A stretch of DNA of 64,000 bases from Clostridiaceae bacterium Marseille-Q4143 (GTDB lineage: Bacteria > Bacillota > Clostridia > Lachnospirales > Lachnospiraceae), in assembly GCA_018228645.1 (NCBI GenBank), contig CP073693.1, positions 1,262,001 through 1,326,000 of the forward strand, in the 5' to 3' direction. Position numbers and translations under genes: made by a program. Positions 51,595 to 60,027 of the stretch are shown here, one piece after another. The notes beneath the pieces are model-generated. The model did not search any database. It was not told where the DNA came from and saw nothing but the letters and a program-made list of their open reading frames with translations. The first letter of the stretch is position 1, and each line of letters opens with the position of its first letter.

Positions 51595-52577
51595 AAGCAG
51601 AATTATTGAAGATCCTGCGGGAGGCAGAAGATTATGTGTCCGGACAGCAGCTTTGTGATCATTTTGGTGTGTCACGGACGGCTGTCTGGAAAGTAATCCG
51701 CCAGCTGCAGGAAGAAGGCTATCAGATAGAAGCTGTGAAGAACAGAGGTTATCTGCTGAAAAAAGATGCCGTGCCGGATGTGATGACAGCTCCGGAAATT
51801 ATAAGCCGTCTGCATTCCAGATGGATGGGAAGAAACTGTATCTTTCTGGAGACAGTGGATTCCACGAATAATTATCTGAAACGTGCAGCAGAAGATGGTG
51901 CAGTAAATGGAACATTGGCGGTGGCGGAAGAACAGACCGGTGGCAAGGGCCGTCGTGGCCGTTCCTGGGAGACACCTAAAGGAACCAACATCGCCATGAC
52001 GATCCTGCTTCGTCCGGAGATCCGCCCGGAACACGCTTCCCGCCTGACGCTTCTTATGGCAATGGCAGTAGTCCGCGGGATTCAGAAGGAGACAGGACTT
52101 CAGGCAGGAATTAAATGGCCAAACGATGTGGTTGTAGATGGTCATAAGGTCTGTGGAATCCTGACGGAGATGAATACGGAAGTCGATTATATCAATTATG
52201 TGGTTATCGGTACCGGTATCAATGTCAATCAGACAGAGTTTCCGGAGGAGATCCGTGAGATTGCAGGTTCACTGAAACTGTCGGCAGGGCATCCGGTGGC
52301 AAGAGCCGGACTGATTGCTTCGATTATGGAAGAACTGGAAGACCTTTATGAAGTATTTCTGAAGACGGAAGATCTGTCTGCTCTGAAGGATGAATATAAT
52401 AGAAACTGTGTGACTTGCGGTCATGAGATCCGTGTGCTGGAACCGGGACATGAATACACCGGAATGACTGACGGCATCAATGATCTTGGTGAGTTAGTTG
52501 TGAAAAAGGCGGACGGTGAAACGGTATGCGTCTACGCAGGAGAAGTGTCCGTGCGTGGATTGTATGGATATGTATAG
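51591..52577 (+). CDS. birA: BirA: biotin operon repressor / biotin-protein ligase
   Basis: A 328-residue bifunctional protein. It has an N-terminal winged helix ('SGQQLCDHFGVSRTAVWKVI'), a central ligase domain with 'VDSTNNYLKRAAEDGAVNGT', the adenylate loop 'GKGRRGRSWETPKG' and 'GIKWPNDVVVDGHKVCGIL', and a C-terminal SH3-like domain. It attaches biotin to carboxylase subunits and can repress biotin genes. Confidence 0.96.
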   Translation: MKAELLKILREAEDYVSGQQLCDHFGVSRTAVWKVIRQLQEEGYQIEAVKNRGYLLKKDAVPDVMTAPEIISRLHSRWMGRNCIFLETVDSTNNYLKRAAEDGAVNGTLAVAEEQTGGKGRRGRSWETPKGTNIAMTILLRPEIRPEHASRLTLLMAMAVVRGIQKETGLQAGIKWPNDVVVDGHKVCGILTEMNTEVDYINYVVIGTGINVNQTEFPEEIREIAGSLKLSAGHPVARAGLIASIMEELEDLYEVFLKTEDLSALKDEYNRNCVTCGHEIRVLEPGHEYTGMTDGINDLGELVVKKADGETVCVYAGEVSVRGLYGYV

Positions 52578-52589
52578 GAGAAATAACAG

Positions 52590-52925
52590 ATGTATCAGGA
52601 CAGAGTAGTGCTCTGCGGAGCAAGTTCCTATGAGAAAAAATATTATCTGAATGAAGATTTTAAAGCGCTTCCGCAGCAGATTCAGGATGAATTGAAGATT
52701 ATGTGTGTGCTGTTCACAGAAGATATTGGCGGTGTGCTGACCCTGGTCTTTGATGAAGAGGGAAATCTTTTGCTGGAAGTATCTGCAAATGAAGAAGATT
52801 TGCTTTATGATGATATCGGAAGTGAACTGAAGATCCGGCAGATCAGGAAAGAAAAGGCGGAGCTGTTACAGTCACTGGAACTGTACTATAAAGTGTTCTT
52901 CCTTGGTGAGGATGTGGAAGAATGA
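52590..52925 (+). CDS. Conserved small protein (DUF6145-like)
   Basis: A 111-residue acidic protein ('YQDRVVLCGASSYEKKYYLN' at the start) of a type I associate with DUF6145 and with this birA-dusB neighbourhood in Lachnospiraceae. Its function is unknown. It lies 12 bases after birA behind GGAG and overlaps dusB by four bases. Confidence 0.75.
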   Translation: MYQDRVVLCGASSYEKKYYLNEDFKALPQQIQDELKIMCVLFTEDIGGVLTLVFDEEGNLLLEVSANEEDLLYDDIGSELKIRQIRKEKAELLQSLELYYKVFFLGEDVEE

Positions 52926-53884
52926 TACAGACACTGAAGATCGGAAATGTAAGTCTGAAAAATAATCTGATCCTCGCTCCAATGGCAGGTGTTACGGACC
53001 TGCCATTTCGTCTTTTGTGCAAAGAACAGGGAGCGGGGCTTCTTTGTATGGAGATGGTCAGTGCGAAGGCAATCTATTTTAATAACAAGAATACAGAAGA
53101 ACTGCTTACCATTGATGACCGGGAGCCGCCAGTGTCACTTCAGTTGTTTGGTTCCGATCCGGATATCATCAGTGAGATGGCGAAAAAGATAGAGAACCGT
53201 CCATTTTCCATTCTGGATATCAATATGGGATGCCCGGTGCCGAAAGTAGCTGGCAACGGCGAAGGTTCTGCCCTTATGAAAAATCCGAAGCTGGTGGAAG
53301 AGATCGTCAGTAAAACTGCAAAAGCCATCAAAAAACCGGTAACCGTAAAGATTCGAAAAGGATTTGACGATGAGCATATCAATGCAGTGGAGATTGCAAG
53401 AATTGCGGAAAGCGCAGGCGCAGCAGCGGTAGCGGTGCATGGTCGGACCAGAGAGCAGTACTACAGTGGAAAAGCGGACTGGGACATTATCCGTCAGGTA
53501 AAAGAAGCGGTGAAGATTCCGGTCATTGGAAATGGAGATGTGACTTCTCCGGAGGCTGCAAGGCAGCTTATGGAGACGACTGGCTGCGATGGCATTATGA
53601 TTGGTCGGGGCGCACAGGGTAATCCGTGGATTTTCCGGCAGATTCTGCACTGGATGGAGACTGGGGAAGAAGAACCAAAGCCAGATCTGGAAGAAGTGAA
53701 AGCTATGATTCTCCGACATGCGAGGATGCTGGTGGAATATAAAGGTGCATATACCGGAATCCGGGAGATGAGAAAACATGTGGCCTGGTATACAGCCGGA
53801 TATCCTAATTCGGCGAAACTCCGGGCGCGGGTTAATGAAATCGAAAGTCTGGAAGCGCTGGAGCATTTAATTCAGGGGCTATGA
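52922..53884 (+). CDS. dusB: tRNA-dihydrouridine synthase DusB
   Basis: A 320-residue FMN enzyme with 'LAPMAGVTDLPFRLLCKEQG', 'INMGCPVPKVAGNGEGSALM' (catalytic Cys), 'VHGRTREQYYSGKADW', 'GNGDVTSPEAA' and 'GCDGIMIGRGAQGNPW', a full-length DusB. It is coupled to the preceding gene (ATGA). Confidence 0.95.
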   Translation: MIQTLKIGNVSLKNNLILAPMAGVTDLPFRLLCKEQGAGLLCMEMVSAKAIYFNNKNTEELLTIDDREPPVSLQLFGSDPDIISEMAKKIENRPFSILDINMGCPVPKVAGNGEGSALMKNPKLVEEIVSKTAKAIKKPVTVKIRKGFDDEHINAVEIARIAESAGAAAVAVHGRTREQYYSGKADWDIIRQVKEAVKIPVIGNGDVTSPEAARQLMETTGCDGIMIGRGAQGNPWIFRQILHWMETGEEEPKPDLEEVKAMILRHARMLVEYKGAYTGIREMRKHVAWYTAGYPNSAKLRARVNEIESLEALEHLIQGL

Positions 53885-53924
53885 CATATAGTTTAGAGAA
53901 ATGATATGTCGGAAGTGCCTTTAG

Positions 53925-54344
53925 ATGCGATGGTGGATCTGGTTTCGCGGATGGTTGAAAAATCAGAAGCAGATGGAAGCATTACCTGAGAAGAAAGCGG
54001 AGGAACAGAAGAGTTTCTTCCTATATATGAGGATGGCTTCGGAAATACTGACCAGAATGCGGAGAGAACGGGGAATTCCCCTGAAGGAGCTGGAACTGGT
54101 TCTGATCGATAACGAAAACGAACCAGTCTGGCAGGTGCAGGCAATTCTGGAAACACTGGTTCCAGGATTGAATATGCTGTATCTGGTGACAGAACGGGAA
54201 GAACAGTTTGAGGAACAGGCGGAAGAACTGTTCGACAGTCAGGGACTGATTGTAGCAATGACGAAGCCAGGAACAGAAAACCCCTCAGGGAACTTGATTC
54301 TGGACCTTCATGACTGGGAAATGCACCTTGACATTATTTCTTAG
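53925..54344 (+). CDS. Protein of unknown function, possibly frameshifted near its start
   Basis: The open frame gives 139 residues, but its first ~20 ('MRWWIWFRGWLKNQK') look like out-of-frame translation. A second frame starting at ATG 53906 reads MSEVPLDAMVDLVSRMVEK and then hits TGA at 53987. Removing one T there joins it to 'EKKAEEQKSFFLYMRMASEI' of the main frame. A one-base insertion in an otherwise intact ~146-residue gene is thus likely. No domain recognised; it sits between dusB and greA. Confidence 0.5.
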   Translation: MRWWIWFRGWLKNQKQMEALPEKKAEEQKSFFLYMRMASEILTRMRRERGIPLKELELVLIDNENEPVWQVQAILETLVPGLNMLYLVTEREEQFEEQAEELFDSQGLIVAMTKPGTENPSGNLILDLHDWEMHLDIIS

Positions 54345-54356
54345 GTACGATAAAAT
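54328..54356 (+). promoter_or_regulatory. greA promoter
   Basis: TTGACA (54328-54333), 17 bases, TAAAAT (54351-54356). It overlaps the end of the preceding gene. Confidence 0.78.
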
Positions 54357-54401
54357 AACTTGACTCAATAGATTTATTGGATAGATTGGAAGGTGTTAAA
54401 C

Positions 54402-54884
54402 ATGGCGGATAAAAAAAATATTATGACCTATGCAGGTCTTAAAAAACTGCAGGATGAGCTGCAGGATTTGAAAGTAAACCAGAGACGTGAGATTGCTCAG
54501 AAGATCAAAGAGGCGAGAGAGCAGGGAGACCTTTCTGAGAACGCCGAGTACGACGCAGCAAAAGACGAGCAGAGAGATATCGAGGCGCGTATTGAGCAGA
54601 TTGAGCAGATTCTGAAAAATGCAGAGGTTGTTGATGAAGATGAGGTCGATCTGGACAAAATCAATATCGGATGCCTGGTACGTGTTCTGGACATTGAATA
54701 CGATGAAGAAGAGGAATACAAACTGGTGGGTTCTTCCGAGGCCAGCAGTCTTCAGAATAAAGTTTCCAATGAGTCTCCCTTCGGTAAAGCACTGATTGGA
54801 GCAAAAGTAGGAGACATCGTGGAAGTAGAAGCACCGGCTGGCATTGTAAAATACAAAGTGCTCAGCATTCACAGAGCAAACTAA
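54402..54884 (+). CDS. greA: Transcription elongation factor GreA
   Basis: A 160-residue protein with the N-terminal coiled-coil finger ('REIAQKIKEAREQGDLSENAEY', shown in part, with the acidic tip DLSENAEYDAAKDEQ) and C-terminal FKBP-like domain ('SPFGKALIGAKVGDIVEVEA'). It stimulates transcript cleavage in backtracked RNA polymerase. ATG 54402 follows GGAAGGTG; an in-frame ATG at 54393 has no better site. Confidence 0.96.
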   Translation: MADKKNIMTYAGLKKLQDELQDLKVNQRREIAQKIKEAREQGDLSENAEYDAAKDEQRDIEARIEQIEQILKNAEVVDEDEVDLDKINIGCLVRVLDIEYDEEEEYKLVGSSEASSLQNKVSNESPFGKALIGAKVGDIVEVEAPAGIVKYKVLSIHRAN

Positions 54885-54895
54885 GGAGAGAGAAA

Positions 54896-56956
54896 GTGGC
54901 AGGAAATAATAATACACAGGATCTTGGACAGCTGTTAAAGGTTCGCCGCGAGAAGCTGGCTGACCTCCAGAATGCAGGCAAAGATCCGTTTCAGATTACA
55001 AAATACAACCAGACCCATCATTCTTCAGATGTAAAAGCTCTTTACGAAGAGCATGAGGCAAAGATTCTCGCAGGAAGAGCACCGCTGAACACTGAGGGAA
55101 TGGATGAGGCACAGGCAAAAGACGCACAGAATGCGGATTATAATGAGAGAAGAGCGATCATGGACGCACAGCCGATCCATGTATCCATTGCCGGACGTAT
55201 GATGTTCAAGCGTGTGATGGGAAAAGCGTCCTTCTGTAACATCCGTGATCTGAAAGGAACCATTCAGGTCTATGTGGCAAGAGACGCCATCGGAGAAGAG
55301 AGCTACGCAGATTTTAAGAAATCTGATATTGGTGATATCTATGGTGTGGAAGGCTATGCATTCCGTACCAAGACCGGTGAGGTTTCCATTCATGCAGAGA
55401 AGATGACGCTTCTGAGCAAGAGTCTTCAGATTCTTCCGGAGAAATATCATGGAATTACCGATACGGATATGCGTTATCGTCAGAGATATGTAGATCTGAT
55501 TATGAACGAGGATGTAAAAAATACCTTCATTAAACGTTCCCAGATCATTAAAGAGATCCGTAACTTCCTGGCAGGAAGAGATTTCATGGAAGTAGAGACT
55601 CCAACCCTGGTTTCCAATGCAGGTGGAGCAGCAGCACGCCCGTTTGAGACTCATTACAATGCACTGAATGAGGATGTAAAGCTCCGTATTTCCCTTGAGC
55701 TTTATCTGAAGAGACTGATTGTAGGCGGACTTGAGAGAGTCTTCGAGATCGGTCGTGTATATCGTAACGAAGGTGTAGACACCCGTCATAATCCGGAATT
55801 TACTCTGATGGAGCTGTATCAGGCCTATACGGACTATGAAGGCATGATGGAACTGACAGAGAGCATGTTCCGTTATCTGGCTGAGAAAGTCTGCGGAAGC
55901 ACCAAGTTTACTTATAATGGAATTGAGATCGACTTTGGCAAGCCCTTTGAGCGTCTTACCATGAACGATGCAATTAAAAAATATGCAGGCATTGACTTTG
56001 ATGCCGTTGAGACCGATGAGGAAGCTAAGAGACTGGCAGATGAGCGTCACATCGAATATGAGGAGCGTCATACAAAGGGTGACATCATTAACCTGTTCTT
56101 CGAGGAGTACTGTGAGAAAGAATTGATTCAGCCGACCTTTATCATGGATCATCCGCTGTCCATCTCTCCGCTGACCAAGAAGAAACCGTCCGACCCGAAT
56201 AAAGTAGAGCGTTTCGAGCTGTTCATTAATACCTGGGAGATGTGTAATGCATATTCTGAGCTGAATGACCCGATTGATCAGAGAGAGCGTTTCGCCCAGC
56301 AGGATGCAAATGCGGAAGCAGGTGATGACGAGGCACAGCATACAGATGAAGATTTCCTGAATGCACTGGAGATCGGTATGCCTCCGACAGGTGGTATCGG
56401 ATACGGTATTGACCGTCTGGTTATGCTTCTGACAGACAGTCCGGCTATCCGTGACGTACTGCTCTTCCCGACAATGAAGAGTCTTGACTCTGACAAAAAA
56501 GCAGGAAAATCCGGAGCAGTAGAAGAAGCAACTGCAAACGACAACAACGGATTCTTCAAAGACAACGCGAAGATTGACTTCTCCAACGTAAAGGTTGAGC
56601 CTTTATTTGAAGAAGAGGTTGATTTCGATACATTCAGCAAATCTGATTTCCGTGCCGTAAAGGTTAAAGAGTGTGTAGCAGTTCCGAAGAGCAAGAAGCT
56701 CCTTCAGTTCACACTGGATGACGGAACAGGTACAGACCGCACGATCTTAAGCGGAATCCACTCTTACTATGAGCCGGAAGAATTAGTTGGTAAGACACTG
56801 ATCGCAATCACCAACCTTCCGCCAAGAAAGATGATGGGAATTGAATCTTGTGGTATGTTACTTTCAGCAGTAAACAATCTTAAGGATTCAGAGGATGAAG
56901 AACTTCATCTTCTGATGGTTGATAACCATATTCCGGCAGGTGCAAAGCTCTATTAA
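54896..56956 (+). CDS. lysS: Lysyl-tRNA synthetase (class II) with C-terminal tRNA-binding domain
   Basis: A 686-residue enzyme; the family norm is about 500. It has an N-terminal OB fold ('IHVSIAGRMMFKRVMGKASF'), class II motif 2 'VFEIGRVYRNEGVDTRHNPEF' (shown in part), 'WEMCNAYSELNDPIDQRERF' and motif 3 'GIGYGIDRLVMLLTD'. After a linker at about 545-575 comes a Trbp111/EMAP-like tRNA-binding domain ('FDTFSKSDFRAVKVKECVAV' to 'PRKMMGIESCGMLLSA'). The extra domain should raise tRNA affinity. GTG start behind AAGGAGAGAGAAA. Confidence 0.94.
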   Translation: MAGNNNTQDLGQLLKVRREKLADLQNAGKDPFQITKYNQTHHSSDVKALYEEHEAKILAGRAPLNTEGMDEAQAKDAQNADYNERRAIMDAQPIHVSIAGRMMFKRVMGKASFCNIRDLKGTIQVYVARDAIGEESYADFKKSDIGDIYGVEGYAFRTKTGEVSIHAEKMTLLSKSLQILPEKYHGITDTDMRYRQRYVDLIMNEDVKNTFIKRSQIIKEIRNFLAGRDFMEVETPTLVSNAGGAAARPFETHYNALNEDVKLRISLELYLKRLIVGGLERVFEIGRVYRNEGVDTRHNPEFTLMELYQAYTDYEGMMELTESMFRYLAEKVCGSTKFTYNGIEIDFGKPFERLTMNDAIKKYAGIDFDAVETDEEAKRLADERHIEYEERHTKGDIINLFFEEYCEKELIQPTFIMDHPLSISPLTKKKPSDPNKVERFELFINTWEMCNAYSELNDPIDQRERFAQQDANAEAGDDEAQHTDEDFLNALEIGMPPTGGIGYGIDRLVMLLTDSPAIRDVLLFPTMKSLDSDKKAGKSGAVEEATANDNNGFFKDNAKIDFSNVKVEPLFEEEVDFDTFSKSDFRAVKVKECVAVPKSKKLLQFTLDDGTGTDRTILSGIHSYYEPEELVGKTLIAITNLPPRKMMGIESCGMLLSAVNNLKDSEDEELHLLMVDNHIPAGAKLY

Positions 56957-56970
56957 GATGAGAAAACTGA

Positions 56971-57090
56971 GCCTTGCGGCGGTGTGCGCTTGCGAACACC
57001 GACATAAGGCGAAAAACACACGGAGACGTCAGTCGACGTGATGTAAAGATGTACCGTAAACTTACATCATCTGATGCAAAATTAAGTGCA
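56971..57090 (+). other. Chain of hairpins downstream of lysS
   Basis: GCCTT/AAGGC encloses CGGTGT-CGC/GCG-ACACCG (56971-57010), then ACGTC/GACGT and GATGTAA/TTACATC follow in series. It could be a structured 3' UTR or a small RNA; no known class is recognised. Confidence 0.45.
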
Positions 57091-57123
57091 AGCAAGAAAA
57101 AATCGCATAATTAGTGCAATGAG

Positions 57124-57154
57124 TGGGCAATTCCAATCGGAGTTGCCCATTTTT
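57124..57154 (+). terminator. Terminator downstream of lysS
   Basis: TGGGCAA (57124-57130) pairs with TTGCCCA (57143-57149), followed by TTTTT. Confidence 0.82.
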
Positions 57155-57244
57155 AAAACAAACAGAAATACAAATAGGAATTGACAGAGGTAATGAAATG
57201 TTTGAAGAATTAGGAAATAGTTAATAAAGAGAGGTGCATATGCT

Positions 57245-57934
57245 ATGCCAGGTATACTCGTGGTTGAAGATGATGAAAATTTAAATCGTGGAATTACATT
57301 CTCACTGAAAAAATCCGGATATGAGGTTTTTTCAGCAGAATCAGTGAAAAAAGCGAAAAGAATTGCAAGTGATCATAATGTGGATGTTACCATTTGTGAT
57401 GTGAATCTTCCGGATGGGAATGGACTGGAATTTGTAAGGTGGATGAGATGCAATTATAATACATACATTATTTGTCTTACAGCACTAGATCAGGAGATGG
57501 ATCAGGTCATGGGATATGAAGCAGGGGCAGATGATTATATTACAAAGCCGTTTAGTCTTTCGGTACTTCTTTTGAAAATAGAAGCACATTTCCGCCGCAG
57601 ACAGGAGAAAACGGAAGCCGGAAAGATGATTTCGGGAGATATCGTATTTATCGCAGGAGAAATGAAAGTCCTGATAAAGGGTCGTGAAATCAGTCTGACA
57701 AAAACGGAGTTGAAAATGCTGACTTTTTTTCTTCAGAATCCGAAACAGATTCTTTCAAAAACACAAATATTGGAAAATGTGTTTGATCTAGAAGGGGATT
57801 TTGTGGATGAAAATACAATCGCTGTCAATATCAGAAGACTCCGTGAGAAAATCGAAGACAATCCGGCTGCACCGGTCTATATAAAGAATATCAGAGGTCT
57901 TGGGTATATATGGAATCAGGAGGTAAGGCAGTGA
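57245..57934 (+). CDS. OmpR-family response regulator of the ABC-transporter module
   Basis: A 229-residue regulator with receiver domain (EDD at 8-10, Asp52 in 'VTICDVNLPDG', 'DDYITKPFSL') and winged-helix output ('NTIAVNIRRLREKIEDNP', 'IRGLGYIW'). It belongs to the group next to peptide-resistance ABC transporters in Firmicutes. GAGAGGTG precedes the start. It overlaps the kinase start by four bases. Confidence 0.93.
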   Translation: MPGILVVEDDENLNRGITFSLKKSGYEVFSAESVKKAKRIASDHNVDVTICDVNLPDGNGLEFVRWMRCNYNTYIICLTALDQEMDQVMGYEAGADDYITKPFSLSVLLLKIEAHFRRRQEKTEAGKMISGDIVFIAGEMKVLIKGREISLTKTELKMLTFFLQNPKQILSKTQILENVFDLEGDFVDENTIAVNIRRLREKIEDNPAAPVYIKNIRGLGYIWNQEVRQ

Positions 57935-59175
57935 CAAAGAGATATCGCAAGAAGATTACAGTAGTGCTCTCCTTGGTATTACCTGTCATATTATTGTTTG
58001 CAATATTAAATTGCTTTACCACGTATGTGTTTTATGAAGATTATAAATATAAAATGAATCTTATGACAGACATTGCTGCAAAGGAAGATTTTTCCGGGCT
58101 GGATGCTGTTTCGGAATTGCTTAAGGATAAGGATGTTGAAACTAACGAACAGGGAATGCAATTATTGGAGCAATATGGATACTGGGGGAATAAAGGGAAT
58201 GCATTTTATTCGCAATTCCGGCATCAGGTTATGGTGACCGGTGCTGTAAGCACTGTGATATGTGTGCTTCTCTTGACTTTTTTATTTTATTGGAAGAAAA
58301 AAGAAGATGCGTGTCATCAGAAAATTTTAGACCAGTTGGAAGAAATTCTGATCAGATTCCGTGAAAATAAATTTGATGATTTACTAAAAACGGAAAATCA
58401 TGCTGAACTGGAAAAATTGAATGACCAGCTTGAAGCAATCGGACATCATATTCAGTTGCTAAAGGAAGAAGCACGGGAAGAAAAGGAGAGCACGAAAGAA
58501 ATGGTTTCTGATATCTCTCACCAGTTAAAGACACCGGTTGCAGCTTTGGATACATGTTTTAGTGTGCTGATGCAGAATGACTTAAGTGCCACAGAACAGG
58601 AGGAGTTTCGTATCCGTTGTCGGAGTGCTCTGGATGGACTGGAGACATTATTACAGTCGCTTCTTGAAATATCCAAGATGGAAACTGGACTGATTCAGAT
58701 TAATAAGAAAAAGCTTCCGCTTATGGATACTGTCATATCTGCTGTGAACCGTACTTATCCAAAAGCGGATGAGAAAAAAATTGAATTCGTTTTTGACTAT
58801 GAAAAAGAGCTGGAAACATGCACGATTATGCAGGATAAAAGGTGGCTTGGTGAAGCTGTGATCAACGTTCTGGATAATGCGGTCAAGTACAGTCCGTGTG
58901 GTTCAAAAATATTTATCCGGTTACAAAAAAGAAACGATCTTGTAAGAATGGAAATTGAGGATCAGGGAATTGGTATTCCGCAGAATGAGTATCACAAAAT
59001 TTTTCAACGATTTTACAGAGGAAGTTCCAAGGAGGTCATGGAAAAGAGTGGTACAGGAATCGGACTTTTTCTATCGAGAGAAATTATCGAAAAACACGGA
59101 GGTATGATCACGGTAATCTCCGGCAAAAAGAAAAAAGGAAGCACGTTTGTGATTCAATTACCATATGTTGGTTAA
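57931..59175 (+). CDS. Sensor histidine kinase of the ABC-transporter module
   Basis: A 414-residue kinase with two transmembrane segments (about 9-32 and 97-120) and a modest extracytoplasmic loop. It has the phosphoacceptor helix 'DISHQLKTPVAALD' with His197, N box 'INVLDNAVKYS', G1 'DQGIGI' and G2 'GTGIGLFLSREI'. GTG 57931 follows AGGAGG and overlaps the regulator stop (GTGA). Kinases of this type usually get their signal through the cognate transporter encoded next door. Confidence 0.92.
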   Translation: MTKRYRKKITVVLSLVLPVILLFAILNCFTTYVFYEDYKYKMNLMTDIAAKEDFSGLDAVSELLKDKDVETNEQGMQLLEQYGYWGNKGNAFYSQFRHQVMVTGAVSTVICVLLLTFLFYWKKKEDACHQKILDQLEEILIRFRENKFDDLLKTENHAELEKLNDQLEAIGHHIQLLKEEAREEKESTKEMVSDISHQLKTPVAALDTCFSVLMQNDLSATEQEEFRIRCRSALDGLETLLQSLLEISKMETGLIQINKKKLPLMDTVISAVNRTYPKADEKKIEFVFDYEKELETCTIMQDKRWLGEAVINVLDNAVKYSPCGSKIFIRLQKRNDLVRMEIEDQGIGIPQNEYHKIFQRFYRGSSKEVMEKSGTGIGLFLSREIIEKHGGMITVISGKKKKGSTFVIQLPYVG

Positions 59176-59184
59176 ATTTTAAGT

Positions 59185-59226
59185 GAGCAGAACTCTTACA
59201 ATTCTGTAAGATTTCTGCTCGTTTTT
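59185..59226 (+). terminator. Terminator between kinase and transporter genes
   Basis: GAGCAGAA-CTTACA / TGTAAG-TTCTGCTC with an ATTC loop, then GTTTTTTG. The transporter genes therefore have their own promoter in 59227-59340. Confidence 0.88.
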
Positions 59227-59352
59227 TGAAAGTGAAATGAAAGATTGTCCTGATACAATTTGGATGTAGGTTGAAAAATGACCAAATATATAAACAGGCA
59301 AAGAAAGCGTGCTGAAAAGGTACGCTTTACAGAATTGAAAAGGAGGCAACAC

Positions 59353-60027
59353 ATGAGTGTGATATTAGAAACCAGGCAGCTTTATAAGTTTTATGGTGCA
59401 GGTGAGAATCAGGTCAAAGCGGTCAATCAGGTGGACATTCAGATTGAGCAGGGAGAATTTGTCGCAATTGTTGGAAAGTCAGGTTCCGGTAAAAGTACAT
59501 TACTTCATATGCTTGGAGGGCTAGACACCCCGACAAAAGGCAGTGTTACTTTAGCAGGGAAAGATTTATACAGGATGAAGGAAGATGCCCTTGCTGTTTT
59601 CCGCAGAAGAAAAATCGGATTTGTTTTTCAGGCATTTAATCTGGTTTCATCTGTTAATGTCTGGGAAAATATTGTACTGCCACTGGGGCTGGATGGAAGA
59701 AAAGTGGATGAAGCGTATGTAAATGATATCATTGCAACTCTGGGGATTGAAAACCGGATTTATAATCTGCCAAATCAGTTATCCGGAGGACAGCAGCAGA
59801 GAGTAGCAATTGCAAGAGCACTGGTGAATCGTCCGGAAATTATATTTGCAGATGAGCCGACAGGAAATCTTGATTCCAAGACCAGTGATGAAGTAATCGC
59901 CCTGCTTAAGATGACAGCAAAAAAATATGGACAGACAATTGTAATGATTACCCATGATGACGAAATTGCACAGGTCGCTGACCGTATTCTGGTGATTGAG
60001 GACGGACAGGTGGTGGATTTCAGATGA
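59353..60027 (+). CDS. ABC transporter ATP-binding protein (MacB/BceA type)
   Basis: A 224-residue ATPase with Walker A 'GKSGSGKSTLLHMLGG', Q loop, signature 'LSGGQQQRVAIARALVN', Walker B 'IIFADEPTGNLD' and 'TIVMITHD'. ATG 59353 follows AGGAGG; the longer in-frame start at 59278 lacks a site. It is coupled to the FtsX-type permease by a four-base overlap. Such pairs expel or detoxify antimicrobial peptides or lipid-targeting antibiotics. Confidence 0.94.
   Translation: MSVILETRQLYKFYGAGENQVKAVNQVDIQIEQGEFVAIVGKSGSGKSTLLHMLGGLDTPTKGSVTLAGKDLYRMKEDALAVFRRRKIGFVFQAFNLVSSVNVWENIVLPLGLDGRKVDEAYVNDIIATLGIENRIYNLPNQLSGGQQQRVAIARALVNRPEIIFADEPTGNLDSKTSDEVIALLKMTAKKYGQTIVMITHDDEIAQVADRILVIEDGQVVDFR

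Noticed and set aside
55025..56341. Long minus-strand ORF (438 codons) inside lysS
   Set aside because: It is antisense to a fully conserved synthetase, has no ribosome site and no recognisable domain; a codon-bias shadow.
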